DNA of 64,000 nt from Ruminococcus sp. (GTDB taxonomy: Bacteria; Bacillota; Clostridia; Oscillospirales; Ruminococcaceae): positions 1-64,000 of the forward strand of contig JAJQGO010000030.1 of assembly GCA_021200415.1 (NCBI GenBank), read 5' to 3'. The notes beneath the pieces are model-generated. The model saw nothing but the letters and a program-made list of their open reading frames with translations, had not been told where the DNA came from and searched no databases. Both the position numbers and the translations under genes were made by a program. Positions within the stretch are counted from its first letter, which is position 1. Each line of letters opens with the position of its first letter. Below are positions 1-7,470 of this stretch, piece after piece.

Positions 1-356
1 ACAAAACTACCACAAAAAATACCCCAACATCTCCAACAACCACAACCACAACAACAACAACTACTACAACTACAACTACAACCACCACAACGACTACAAC
101 CACAACCACCACACAGCCGACAACTACAACGACTACAAGCACAAGCACGACTGCTGTAACAACTACAGCTCCGGTTGAAACAACAACTACCACCACAGAG
201 CCTGAGGAAACCGATTACACTGTCGCTGACCTCGTTCAGCTCTACACCCACATTTTCAGAAAGAACACCACTGCTGATTCAAGATTCGACCTTGACGGCA
301 ACGGATACATTGAATCATATGACGCGGTTCTTCTCAGAAAAATACTTGCAAAATAA
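1..356 (+). CDS. C-terminal part of a secreted dockerin protein (5' end outside window)
   Basis: The frame is open from the left edge to a TAA at 354-356. About 60 residues are almost pure threonine with a few Pro, Ser and Lys. Then comes a short acidic spacer (EPEETDYT) and a dockerin-like tail. The tail ends in a calcium-loop segment, DLDGNGYIESYDAVLLRKIL, preceded by a helix-like stretch (VADLVQLYTHIF) that lacks its own clear loop, so the dockerin looks incomplete or divergent. Dockerins bind cohesins and attach enzymes to a cellulosome-like scaffold outside the cell. The catalytic part lies outside the window, so the enzymatic role is unknown. A second Thr-linker/dockerin protein lies at 23760-25460. 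Confidence 0.8.
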   Translation, partial: KTTTKNTPTSPTTTTTTTTTTTTTTTTTTTTTTTTTTQPTTTTTTSTSTTAVTTTAPVETTTTTTEPEETDYTVADLVQLYTHIFRKNTTADSRFDLDGNGYIESYDAVLLRKILAK

Positions 357-367
357 TCGGAAAAAAA

Positions 368-399
368 AAATCCCGTGGAATTTAATTTCCACGGGATTT
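368..399. terminator. Bidirectional rho-independent terminator
   Basis: A perfect 10-bp stem (TCCCGTGGAA / TTCCACGGGA, extended by A/T pairs) with a 6-nt loop lies between the converging dockerin gene and the lipoprotein gene at 421-1158. A-rich sequence on the left and T-rich on the right allow it to work for both strands. Confidence 0.85.
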
Positions 400-420
400 C
401 TTAATATAAATCTGAATGAA

Positions 421-1158
421 TTAAGCTCCTGTACCTGTAACAGTGAAGTCAACCTCAACAGTTGTCCAGCCGTCATTAAATGCGGAAGGATCAATAATCT
501 GAGCTGAATATCCTGTAGTATCCGTGAGAACTCCGCTTGCATCGTGAGCATCCTCGGGAATATTTTCATCAGAAACCCAACTATTGTAGATGTTTGCACG
601 CATTTCAACGCCGTCATCAGAAGCAGTGTAGTTCTTAGCAGTCATATCAATTTCATTTCCGTCGATTCTGATGCTTGTGATTTCGATTGCCATGTCAGGG
701 TAGAGAGTTGTTCCGTCGTTTACCATTACAGCGGCAAATGAGCAGCCTGAGGGAGTATATTCGCCGTTAGCGTCGCCTGTAGTATCGTAGCGGAAGCCGT
801 TAGTGTCAGCAGTTACGCTTACAGTGTAATCTCCGTCACCTGTAATTGTTGCAACGCCTGCGTCATAAGCGAGCATAGAGCCTTCATCGTCAATATTGCC
901 CCAATACTGAATCCACCACTGACCGTCAACGATTGCAAGATAAGCATCGCCGGATTCAGCACCAACAGCCTCTTCAAAATCGCTTGTATCATCTGTTACG
1001 GCAATATGAACCTCAGTTGTTTCCTCTTCTGCGGAGGATTCTTCTGCTGATGATTCGGACTCTGATGAGGAATCTTCGCTTTCATCGCTGCACGCAGTAA
1101 ATGCGCCGCAAACCATCATTGAAGCGAGGAGGGCAGCTAAAATCTTTTTAGTTTTCAT
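421..1158 (-). CDS. Exported lipoprotein with a beta-rich module shared with 7471-8421
   Basis: This 245-residue protein starts at the ATG at 1158, which has an AGAGGT ribosome site about 8 nt upstream. It begins with a lipoprotein signal (MKTKKIL, hydrophobic core, lipobox FTAC), then an acidic Ser/Glu spacer. The rest is a Gly/Asp/Thr-rich, probably beta-sandwich module. It ends VDFTVTGTGA, close to VVFTVSGTGAT in the neighbour at 7471-8421. The two proteins also share AYL near the module start, a GDxxYxxxxT strand and an IxIDGxEI motif. I do not recognise a named family. A carbohydrate-binding or surface-display role is inference from the context of dockerin and glycanase genes. Confidence 0.75.
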   Translation of the reverse strand: MKTKKILAALLASMMVCGAFTACSDESEDSSSESESSAEESSAEEETTEVHIAVTDDTSDFEEAVGAESGDAYLAIVDGQWWIQYWGNIDDEGSMLAYDAGVATITGDGDYTVSVTADTNGFRYDTTGDANGEYTPSGCSFAAVMVNDGTTLYPDMAIEITSIRIDGNEIDMTAKNYTASDDGVEMRANIYNSWVSDENIPEDAHDASGVLTDTTGYSAQIIDPSAFNDGWTTVEVDFTVTGTGA

Positions 1159-1249
1159 AGAATAATACCTCTTTCTGAAATTATGATTCAATTTTATTGC
1201 TCCCGAAGCCGCGGAAAGGAGAGAGGGTATACAGCCCCGAAAGCCTTCA

Positions 1250-1277
1250 TTATTATAATACACAATTTTTACGTCAA
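1250..1277 (-). promoter_or_regulatory. Promoter for the lipoprotein at 421-1158
   Basis: On the minus strand TTGACG (1272-1277) and TAATAA (1250-1255) are separated by 16 bp, about 90 bp upstream of the start codon. Confidence 0.5.
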
Positions 1278-1301
1278 GTTCAAGATGCTAAATGAACAAA
1301 T

Positions 1302-1341
1302 TTACGCCCTTATAAATGTGACTTTTGTGAAAAGGGCGTAA
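1302..1341 (-). terminator. Hairpin after the ABC exporter operon
   Basis: TTACGCCCTT and AAGGGCGTAA form a 10-bp stem with a 20-nt loop just past the stop codon of the exporter gene. The T-tract on the minus strand is short, so termination efficiency is uncertain. Confidence 0.5.
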
Positions 1342-1367
1342 GAATGTCCATTATAGTTAATCATTCA

Positions 1368-3257
1368 TCAGGTAAGCTCAAACATTCCCGTATAGAGCTG
1401 GTAATATTTACCCTTGCGGGCGATAAGCTCATCATGATTTCCACGTTCTATGATTCTGCCGTTTTCGAGAACCATAATTGCCTGCGAGTTGCGGACTGTT
1501 GAGAGTCTGTGCGCGATAACAAAAACGGTTCTGCCCTCCATGAGGCTGTCCATGCCCTTTTCAATGAGAGCCTCGGTACGTGTGTCAATAGAGCTTGTAG
1601 CCTCATCAAGAATCAGCACGGGAGGATCTGCAACAGCGGCTCTTGCGATTGCAAGAAGCTGACGCTGCCCCTGACTAAGATTTGAGCCATCGGCAGTGAG
1701 CATGGTACTGTAGCCGTCCTCCAGATGCCTGATAAAGTAATCGGCATTGGCAAGCTTAGCTGCGGCGTAGACCTCCTCATCTGTGGCGTCAAGCTTTCCG
1801 TAGCGGATATTTTCCATAACCGTACCCGTGAAAAGGTGGGTATCCTGAAGAACCATAGAAAGGGAGCGTCTCAGATCAGCCTTTTTGATTTTGTTTATGT
1901 TTATTCCGTCATATCTTATCTTTCCGTCAGGAACATCGTAAAAACGATTTATGAGATTTGTTATAGTTGTTTTACCTGCGCCTGTCGAGCCGACAAAGGC
2001 TATTTTCTGACCCGGCTTTGCGTAGAGGCTTATTCCGTTCAGGACAGTTTTATTCGGCTCATAGCCAAAGACTACGTTGTCGAACTCAACGTTTCCGCGA
2101 ACCTCCGTATAGGTGACGCTGCCGTCAGCCGTGTGGGGGTGCTTCCATGCCCATCTTCCGGTACGTTTATCAGATTCGGTAATTGTTCCGTCGGGAGTAA
2201 TCTCCGCATTTACAAGAGTTACGTAGCCGTTGTCCTCCTCGGGCGTTTCATCAATTACTCTGAAAATTCTCTCCGCACCTGCAAGAGCCGTCAGAACCGA
2301 GTTGAACTGCTGGGAAACCTGCGTAATTGGCTGCGAGAATGAGCGTGTGTACTGGAGATAGGACACAACAGTTCCTATTGTCATTCCTCCGACACCGTTT
2401 ACAGTCATAATTCCTCCGGCAATTGCCGTTACTGCGTAGTGGAGGTAGGAAAGATTATTCATAATCGGCATGAGGATATTCGCAAATGTATTTGCTCTTG
2501 TTGAAGCCTCACAGAGCGCGCCGTTCAGCTCGTCAAAGGCAGCGTCAGCCTTCTCCTCATAGCAGAAAACCTTCACGACCTTCTGACCCTCTATCATTTC
2601 CTCGATGTAGCCGTTTACAGCTCCAAGAGCCTGCTGCTGCGCCTTAAAGCCTTTGCCGCTTCGTGAGCCGACAGCCTTTATAATATTTACAATGGCAAAC
2701 AGCACAACGATTACAATAAGCGTCAGCTGCCAGCTGTAGATTACCATAGCGATGAAAACTCCCACAATTGTAACAGCCGAGGAAATAAACTGTGCCACAC
2801 TGTTGCTGAGCATTTCACGTATAGCGTCAGTATCATTTGTGTAAAGACTCATAAGCTCGCCGTGAGTATGCTTATCGAAGTAGCGTATGGGAAGTGATTC
2901 CATTTTGTTGAAAAGATCCGTTCTTATGCGGTAAAGGGTTGTGGTTGAAACCTTGAGCATTATTCTCTGGTAGCAGAAGGTTGAAGCTGCTCCTATGGCA
3001 TAGACAGCTCCCATTGCCCCAAGAAGCTGTACAAGCTCAGTTCCGTTGAGCTTTCCCGCTTCTATAGAAGCCTCAATGCTGTCGATGATAGGCTTGAGCA
3101 GATAATTTCCGACAATTCCCGCACCTGCGCTGAAAATGATGAACAGGGCTACAAGTGCGATATGCAGCTTGAAGCCGTACATATAGCTAAAAATTCGTTT
3201 GAGCGTTGCAAGGGTATTTTCCGGCTTTGCCGTAGGGCCATTCTTTACAGGCGGCAT
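1368..3257 (-). CDS. ABC exporter half-transporter, catalytically competent subunit
   Basis: This 629-residue fused permease/ATPase of the multidrug/lipid exporter type has six membrane helices in roughly residues 30-325. A charged insert of about 50 residues precedes the nucleotide-binding domain. The ATPase has Walker A GSTGAGKTT, signature LSQGQ, Walker B LILDEATS with the catalytic Glu, and the switch His in IAHRLS. It starts at an ATG whose first base is the last base of the partner's stop codon (TAATG), so the two are translationally coupled. The partner has degenerate catalytic residues, so the pair should form a heterodimer with one active site, as known for TM287/288, BmrCD and LmrCD. 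The substrate is unknown; the MarR regulator suggests a toxic compound. Confidence 0.93.
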   Translation of the reverse strand: MPPVKNGPTAKPENTLATLKRIFSYMYGFKLHIALVALFIIFSAGAGIVGNYLLKPIIDSIEASIEAGKLNGTELVQLLGAMGAVYAIGAASTFCYQRIMLKVSTTTLYRIRTDLFNKMESLPIRYFDKHTHGELMSLYTNDTDAIREMLSNSVAQFISSAVTIVGVFIAMVIYSWQLTLIVIVVLFAIVNIIKAVGSRSGKGFKAQQQALGAVNGYIEEMIEGQKVVKVFCYEEKADAAFDELNGALCEASTRANTFANILMPIMNNLSYLHYAVTAIAGGIMTVNGVGGMTIGTVVSYLQYTRSFSQPITQVSQQFNSVLTALAGAERIFRVIDETPEEDNGYVTLVNAEITPDGTITESDKRTGRWAWKHPHTADGSVTYTEVRGNVEFDNVVFGYEPNKTVLNGISLYAKPGQKIAFVGSTGAGKTTITNLINRFYDVPDGKIRYDGININKIKKADLRRSLSMVLQDTHLFTGTVMENIRYGKLDATDEEVYAAAKLANADYFIRHLEDGYSTMLTADGSNLSQGQRQLLAIARAAVADPPVLILDEATSSIDTRTEALIEKGMDSLMEGRTVFVIAHRLSTVRNSQAIMVLENGRIIERGNHDELIARKGKYYQLYTGMFELT

Positions 3258-4981
3258 TACTCTTCAGCTCCTTTCTGCTGGGAGATATAAACCTCCCGAT
3301 AAATTTCACTGCGCCTGAGAAGCTCATCATGAGTTCCCACATCGCTGATTTTTCCATCGTCCATGACGATAATTCTGTCTGCGTCCTGAACCGATGAAAT
3401 ACGCTGTGCAATGATAAGTGTAGTCGTATCAGCAAGCTTTTCACGGAACGCTTTTCTGATGCTGCTGTCCGTTGCTGTATCAACAGCGCTGGTGGAGTCG
3501 TCAAGGATTATAATTTTCGGCTTTTTCAGAAGTGCCCTTGCGATACAAAGGCGCTGCTTCTGACCGCCCGATACATTTACGCCGCCCTGACCGAGATCTG
3601 TTTCATAGCCGTCGGGGAAGCTCATTATGAAGTCGTGTGCGCAAGCTGATTTGCAGGCGTCAATGATTTCCTCATCAGAGGCGTTCTCATCGCCCCATTT
3701 CAGGTTATCCTTGATAGTTCCCGAAAACAGGACGTTTTTCTGAAGCACCATTGCAACCTGATTTCTGAGAGTTTCCAGAGAATACTCCCTGACGTTATGA
3801 CCGCCCACGAAAACATCACCCTCCGTAGAGTCGTAAAGACGCGGAATAAGCTGAACGAGGGAGGTTTTTGACGAGCCTGTGCCGCCGATAATACCGATGG
3901 TTTCACCTGATTTTATATCGAGATTTATGTGATCAAGAGCAAGATTGTTCATATCGTTGAAGTAGCTGAAGCTGACGTTCCTGAAGCTTATTGAGCCGTT
4001 TTCCGCGGTAACGTCTGTGACGCTGTCCTTTATGGTCGGCTCTTCGTCCAGAACCTCATGAATACGCTGGAGGGACGCCCTTGAAATTGTGAACATAACG
4101 AAGAGCATGGAAAGCATCATAAGCGACATGAGAATCTGAGTTATGTAGGAGATGAAGCTTGAAAGCTCGCCTGTTCCGATGCTTCCGTCAACGGCAAGAT
4201 TTCCGCCGAACCACAGCACAGCTATAATGCTTGCGTACATACAAAGCTGCATAATGGGGCTGTTCAGGATAACAAGCTTTTCGGCAAAAACCTGAGCTTT
4301 CCTTACGCTGTCGGCAGTGTCGGAGAAATTTTTCTTTTCGTGCTTTTCACGAACGAATGCCTTAACAACACGTATGCCGATAAGGTTTTCCTGAACGCGG
4401 GAATTCATGCCGTCATATTTTGTAAGCATTGCTTCAAATCGTGGATGAGCCTTAATGGCGATAAAGAAGATAGCAAATCCCAGAACAGGTATGGCAATGA
4501 GAAATACAAGGGACAGCTTTGCGTTGATTCTGATAGCCATAATGGTAGCGCAGATAAGCATAATGGGGGAACGGAAAGCAGTCCTGATGAACATCATGAA
4601 AGCGTTCTGCGTGTTTGTGACGTCAGTTGTCAGACGTGTAATAAGTGATGCTGTGGAAAATTTGTCCACATTTGCGAATGAGTAGCTCTGAACCTTGCGG
4701 AAGAGCGCGCCTCTGAGATTTTTCGAGAAGCCCATAGCCGCAACTGCGCTGAAGCGTCCCGCAAGAGCGCCAAAGCAGAGTGAGCAGGCAGCCATTATAA
4801 CCATGAGAATGCCCATTTTTACAACATAGGAAACATCACCCTGTTTGATTCCGTTGTCGATGATCATGGCCATGACTGTCGGGATAAGCACCTCCATAGC
4901 GACTTCTCCGATAATGGACAGCGGAGAAAGCAGTGCGTACTTCTTGTACTCACCCACATAGGAAAGTATTTTCTTGTACAT
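3257..4981 (-). CDS. ABC exporter half-transporter, degenerate-site subunit
   Basis: This 574-residue exporter half-transporter has an N-terminal six-helix domain (about residues 15-300) and a C-terminal ATPase. Walker A is GGTGSSKTS and the signature is VSGGQ. Walker B reads LILDDSTS, with Asp in place of the catalytic Glu, and the switch position is Gln (IAQRIS) instead of His. Both substitutions mark the inactive nucleotide site of heterodimeric exporters. The degenerate site would use the partner's off-consensus LSQGQ signature. The gene lies 11 bp after the MarR gene and is coupled to the downstream partner, giving a marR-ABC-ABC operon. Confidence 0.93.
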   Translation of the reverse strand: MYKKILSYVGEYKKYALLSPLSIIGEVAMEVLIPTVMAMIIDNGIKQGDVSYVVKMGILMVIMAACSLCFGALAGRFSAVAAMGFSKNLRGALFRKVQSYSFANVDKFSTASLITRLTTDVTNTQNAFMMFIRTAFRSPIMLICATIMAIRINAKLSLVFLIAIPVLGFAIFFIAIKAHPRFEAMLTKYDGMNSRVQENLIGIRVVKAFVREKHEKKNFSDTADSVRKAQVFAEKLVILNSPIMQLCMYASIIAVLWFGGNLAVDGSIGTGELSSFISYITQILMSLMMLSMLFVMFTISRASLQRIHEVLDEEPTIKDSVTDVTAENGSISFRNVSFSYFNDMNNLALDHINLDIKSGETIGIIGGTGSSKTSLVQLIPRLYDSTEGDVFVGGHNVREYSLETLRNQVAMVLQKNVLFSGTIKDNLKWGDENASDEEIIDACKSACAHDFIMSFPDGYETDLGQGGVNVSGGQKQRLCIARALLKKPKIIILDDSTSAVDTATDSSIRKAFREKLADTTTLIIAQRISSVQDADRIIVMDDGKISDVGTHDELLRRSEIYREVYISQQKGAEE

Positions 4982-4992
4982 TTTTATACTCC

Positions 4993-5526
4993 TTAATTTT
5001 TATTTTCATCGGAATCCCTGCATATTTCCTCCATATTCCGATGTAAAAGCATAGTAAGCTTCATAGGGTCGCCGTCAGCCTGTTCGTTAATGCCTTCAAT
5101 TGATTTCATTTCAGCAAGCAGCCGATTGAGGTAATTGAAAAGCTGATTTTTTTCCTCCGGTGAGAAGCCCTTCATAATGAGAGAGTCATATTCCTTAAAA
5201 ATTTCGGCATGGCGTAAAATAGTATCTCTGCCCTTTTCCGTCAGGGCGAGACGCTTGCACCGCAGATTGTCCTTATCCACGGTTTTCGTTATGAAGCCTG
5301 CCTTTTGCAGCCTTTTTGTAGAAGTAGCCACAGAAGAGGGTGTGACGTTAAGCTGCTCGGCGATAGTAGATTGTGTGCAGTTTTCATTTTCTTCGATTGT
5401 CCGCATGATAGCCACCTGTCCGAAGTGCAGGGGAGAGGAGCTTGTACTTCTTTTGATGAACAATTTTCTGAGCAGATGGATATTTTCTATCATAGCGATA
5501 ATTTCCCTGTTTTCAATTTCGTCCAA
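4993..5526 (-). CDS. MarR-family transcriptional regulator of the ABC exporter operon
   Basis: This 177-residue winged-helix protein has the MarR layout. An N-terminal dimerisation helix is followed by the recognition region (QSTIAEQLNVTPSSVATSTKRLQKAGF, about residues 53-79 with that stretch split by the turn), then the wing with Asp/Arg (DKDNLRCKRLALTEKG). It starts at a TTG at 5526, supported by AAGGAGG 7 nt upstream; there is no better ATG. It is first in the operon. The promoter at 5608-5636 has a perfect palindrome just downstream, consistent with autorepression. The ligand is unknown. Confidence 0.9.
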   Translation of the reverse strand: MDEIENREIIAMIENIHLLRKLFIKRSTSSSPLHFGQVAIMRTIEENENCTQSTIAEQLNVTPSSVATSTKRLQKAGFITKTVDKDNLRCKRLALTEKGRDTILRHAEIFKEYDSLIMKGFSPEEKNQLFNYLNRLLAEMKSIEGINEQADGDPMKLTMLLHRNMEEICRDSDENKN

Positions 5527-5579
5527 TTAAAAACCTCCTTTACGTAGTTGTACTTATCAACAATTAAGCTTGAAAACAG

Positions 5580-5591
5580 TTAAACGTTTAA
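5580..5591. promoter_or_regulatory. Putative MarR operator
   Basis: This is the perfect 12-bp palindrome TTAAACGTTTAA, about 10-20 bp downstream of the predicted transcription start of the marR-ABC operon. A looser ATCAAC...GTTGAT inverted repeat flanks it. Binding by the adjacent MarR protein is inference from position. Confidence 0.5.
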
Positions 5592-5607
5592 TAGTTGATT
5601 TGGTACT

Positions 5608-5636
5608 ATTATATCATGAGAAGAATCCCTTGTCAA
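5608..5636 (-). promoter_or_regulatory. Consensus sigma-A promoter of the marR-ABC operon
   Basis: The minus strand has exact TTGACA (5631-5636), a 17-bp spacer and exact TATAAT (5608-5613). Such a strong promoter fits a repressed operon. Confidence 0.85.
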
Positions 5637-5750
5637 GGGGGTGATTTTTCATATTTCCGAACATTTTGTTAATAATAGTATAGGCGGAGGAAATTACGCG
5701 GCACGGCGGAATTTCAGTTCTTTGTCCCGAAAAAAGGAGGAATTATTTTA

Positions 5751-5981
5751 ATGATTAAGCTTTATTCATCAGAAAATTGCATATGGTGCAAAAAAATGAA
5801 GCAATATCTGAAATCGAAAGATATTGCCTTTGAGGAATTTAATATACGAGAGCCGCAGAATGCGGAGCGTGTCTACCAGCTGAGCGGGCAGAACGCTGTT
5901 CCCGTGACTGTTATAGGGAGTCACGTTATTGTTGGCTTCGACCCCACGGCAGTTGACCGAGCCGTAGAAAAAAGCTCCTGA
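5751..5981 (+). CDS. Glutaredoxin-like thiol-disulfide protein
   Basis: This 76-residue single-domain thioredoxin fold has the redox motif CIWC at residues 11-14, the cis-proline segment AVPVTVIG and a C-terminal GFD that fits the glutaredoxin/NrdH group. It would act as a small cytosolic thiol reductant. The start is backed by AAGGAGG upstream. A hairpin overlaps its stop codon. It appears monocistronic, so the partner protein is not known. Confidence 0.88.
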   Translation: MIKLYSSENCIWCKKMKQYLKSKDIAFEEFNIREPQNAERVYQLSGQNAVPVTVIGSHVIVGFDPTAVDRAVEKSS

Positions 5982-5995
5982 AAATCAGGAGCTTT
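5971..5995 (+). terminator. Hairpin overlapping the glutaredoxin stop codon
   Basis: A 10-bp perfect stem (AAAGCTCCTG / CAGGAGCTTT) is followed by only a short T-tract, so it may be a weak terminator or an mRNA-stabilising end. Confidence 0.5.
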
Positions 5996-6037
5996 GGGGA
6001 TGGAGCTATGTTTCGCACGATATTGTCTAAAAAATGC

Positions 6038-6066
6038 TTGGCAAAGGGCGCAATGTGCTGTATAAT
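6038..6066 (+). promoter_or_regulatory. Promoter for the HicB-like gene
   Basis: TTGGCA (6038-6043), a 17-bp spacer and TATAAT (6061-6066). Confidence 0.65.
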
Positions 6067-6111
6067 GTATAATAAAGAAGATGAATCAAATTGCGAAATG
6101 GAGATGCTTTT

Positions 6112-6399
6112 ATGAAATTGTCTTATCCGGTATGTATTTATCCAAATACTCCGAATCAGGGCTTTACTGCTGTCGTTCCCGATTTGCCCGGCTGTGTTAC
6201 CTGTGGCGATACCATGCAGGAGATATTTGAAATGGCTGTTGACGCCGCTTCCGGCTGGATTTTAACAGAATTAGAGGACGGGAATACGCCGCCAATTCCC
6301 AGTGAAGTTTCTACAGTACACGCAGACGAATATTCAGGCGGCTTTACATCCACGCTAATCTTGGACATAGACGCATATGCCGAAAAATACGGAGAATAA
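6112..6399 (+). CDS. HicB-family antitoxin-like protein without a HicA partner
   Basis: This 95-residue protein has the HicB half-RNase-H pattern: a first strand LSYPVCIYP, then GFTAVVPDLPGCVTCGDT and a helix MQEIFEMAVDAASGWI. The ATG at 6112 has GGAG 8 nt upstream; a TTG seven codons earlier has no ribosome site. Classical HicB proteins neutralise the HicA mRNA interferase and carry a C-terminal DNA-binding domain. Here the tail after residue 70 is short and acidic with no ribbon-helix-helix or HTH, and no HicA-like ORF lies on either side. It is probably a solitary HicB-like protein of unknown role. Confidence 0.8.
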   Translation: MKLSYPVCIYPNTPNQGFTAVVPDLPGCVTCGDTMQEIFEMAVDAASGWILTELEDGNTPPIPSEVSTVHADEYSGGFTSTLILDIDAYAEKYGE

Positions 6400-6427
6400 A
6401 ACATCAGGAATGCATGGTTCAATACAC

Positions 6428-6455
6428 AAAAGCCCACGCAAATGCGTGGGCTTTT
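6428..6455. terminator. Bidirectional terminator between the HicB-like gene and tRNA-Thr
   Basis: A 10-bp stem AGCCCACGCA / TGCGTGGGCT with a 2-nt loop is flanked by A and T tracts on both sides, so it can serve both converging transcripts. Confidence 0.85.
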
Positions 6456-6464
6456 GTCATGTGA

Positions 6465-6540
6465 TGGAGCTATTGACCCGATTCGAACGGGCGACCTGCT
6501 CATTACGAGTGAGCTGCTCTACCTGCTGAGCCACAATAGC
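6465..6540 (-). tRNA. tRNA-Thr (anticodon CGT)
   Basis: On the minus strand the acceptor arms GCTATTG / CAATAGC pair fully. The D-arm is GCTC...GAGC, the anticodon stem GCTCA / TGAGC encloses loop CTCGTAA (anticodon CGT, reads ACG), and the T-arm holds TTCGAAT. The discriminator is T and the 3' CCA is encoded. The UCCA end matches the UGGA of the Thr T-box at 21082-21095. Confidence 0.97.
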
Positions 6541-6630
6541 AACACATTTATTATACCTCATTTCAGAGAGATTGTCAAGGGAAAATGCGGAAAAATTTTA
6601 TGTCAGCGTGCAAAATAACATCAATTCAAC

Positions 6631-6651
6631 AAAAAGGACTCCGAAGAGTCC
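6631..6651 (-). terminator. Terminator of the lipoprotein gene at 6658-7407
   Basis: On the minus strand GGACTC-TTCG-GAGTCC, with a stable UUCG tetraloop, is followed by TTTTT. Confidence 0.9.
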
Positions 6652-6657
6652 ATTCTG

Positions 6658-7407
6658 CTAATTCTGCACAAGAGGAATTGAATTACCGTCCTCATCGTAA
6701 AATACGATATTATCAATGTACATATTCGATTCGTTTTGGAGTCCCCAACGCATTATCAGGAAATTCGCGTCCTCCATTTCAGCCGACCATTTCTGACCGC
6801 TTGCCGCAAGGAGAAACTTGAACTGAACATGAACCGCGCCGGACATCTCGAAGTTATATTCTCCGCCGCTGAACTCGCTGAAATCGTACCATTTATCATC
6901 GTCCGCAGTTACCGTTCCGCCGCCGCCGCCAATCCAGCCGGGAGCCTTAACCAGCTCGCCGTCCTCGTTTTCAAGCAGCTCCGCCGTTGCATCAGCGTAA
7001 ACGTCAAACTCAATTTTGCTGACCTTATCGAGATTTTCAGCTCCTATAAGGGGAATCGCGTTTATTCTGATTTTCTGAACCCTTTCCGAAAGCTCCACAT
7101 TTCCGCTGTCGGTGAATTTGAGCATTTTGTTGCCCTGAACCTCAACAACAGAAATTTCCCCTTCGGCGGAATAATCATCGTCGCATATAACCTCAGCGAA
7201 GGAGCAGTCACCATCGTCAAAGGTTACGGTGTTTTCATCCGACGCCTCCACGGGAGTTGGCGGAACAAGCTCCTCATCGGAATCGGCAGAGGATACAACC
7301 GAATCTCCGTCAGCAATGGAGCTGCCGCTGCTTTCATCGCCGCATCCGGCAGCAGCAGTCAGCATGGAAAACATCAATGCGCTTGCTACAATTTTTCTGT
7401 AGTCCAC
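6658..7407 (-). CDS. Exported lipoprotein with a probable carbohydrate-binding-like domain
   Basis: This 249-residue protein starts at a GTG at 7407 (GGAGG 6 nt upstream; the overlapping ATG is out of frame). A short lipoprotein signal ends at the lipobox AAAGC, followed by a Ser/Asp-rich tether. Residues from about 55 to the end look like a jelly-roll: FDDGDCSF near the start, VSKIEFDVYAD in the middle, and a closing NMYIDNIVFYDEDGN. That closing motif is typical of carbohydrate-binding modules where the last strand follows a calcium site. No catalytic motif is visible. It lies beside the anchored protein at 7471-8421. A glycan-binding role is inference. Confidence 0.7.
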   Translation of the reverse strand: MDYRKIVASALMFSMLTAAAGCGDESSGSSIADGDSVVSSADSDEELVPPTPVEASDENTVTFDDGDCSFAEVICDDDYSAEGEISVVEVQGNKMLKFTDSGNVELSERVQKIRINAIPLIGAENLDKVSKIEFDVYADATAELLENEDGELVKAPGWIGGGGGTVTADDDKWYDFSEFSGGEYNFEMSGAVHVQFKFLLAASGQKWSAEMEDANFLIMRWGLQNESNMYIDNIVFYDEDGNSIPLVQN

Positions 7408-7428
7408 ATTAGCCCTCCTTATAGCACT

Positions 7429-7454
7429 AATGCCCCCTGAATTCAGAGGGCATT
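7429..7454 (-). terminator. Hairpin downstream of the Ser-rich surface protein gene
   Basis: AATGCCC...GGGCATT encloses CTGAATTCAG, giving a long near-palindrome between the two lipoprotein/surface genes. There is no strong T-tract on the minus strand, so termination is uncertain. Confidence 0.5.
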
Positions 7455-7470
7455 ATGTATCAATAATAAA

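Noticed and set aside
1..180. CRISPR-like look of the ACAACA repeats at the left edge
   Set aside because: No regular repeat/spacer lengths; the frame translates to a Thr linker leading into a dockerin.
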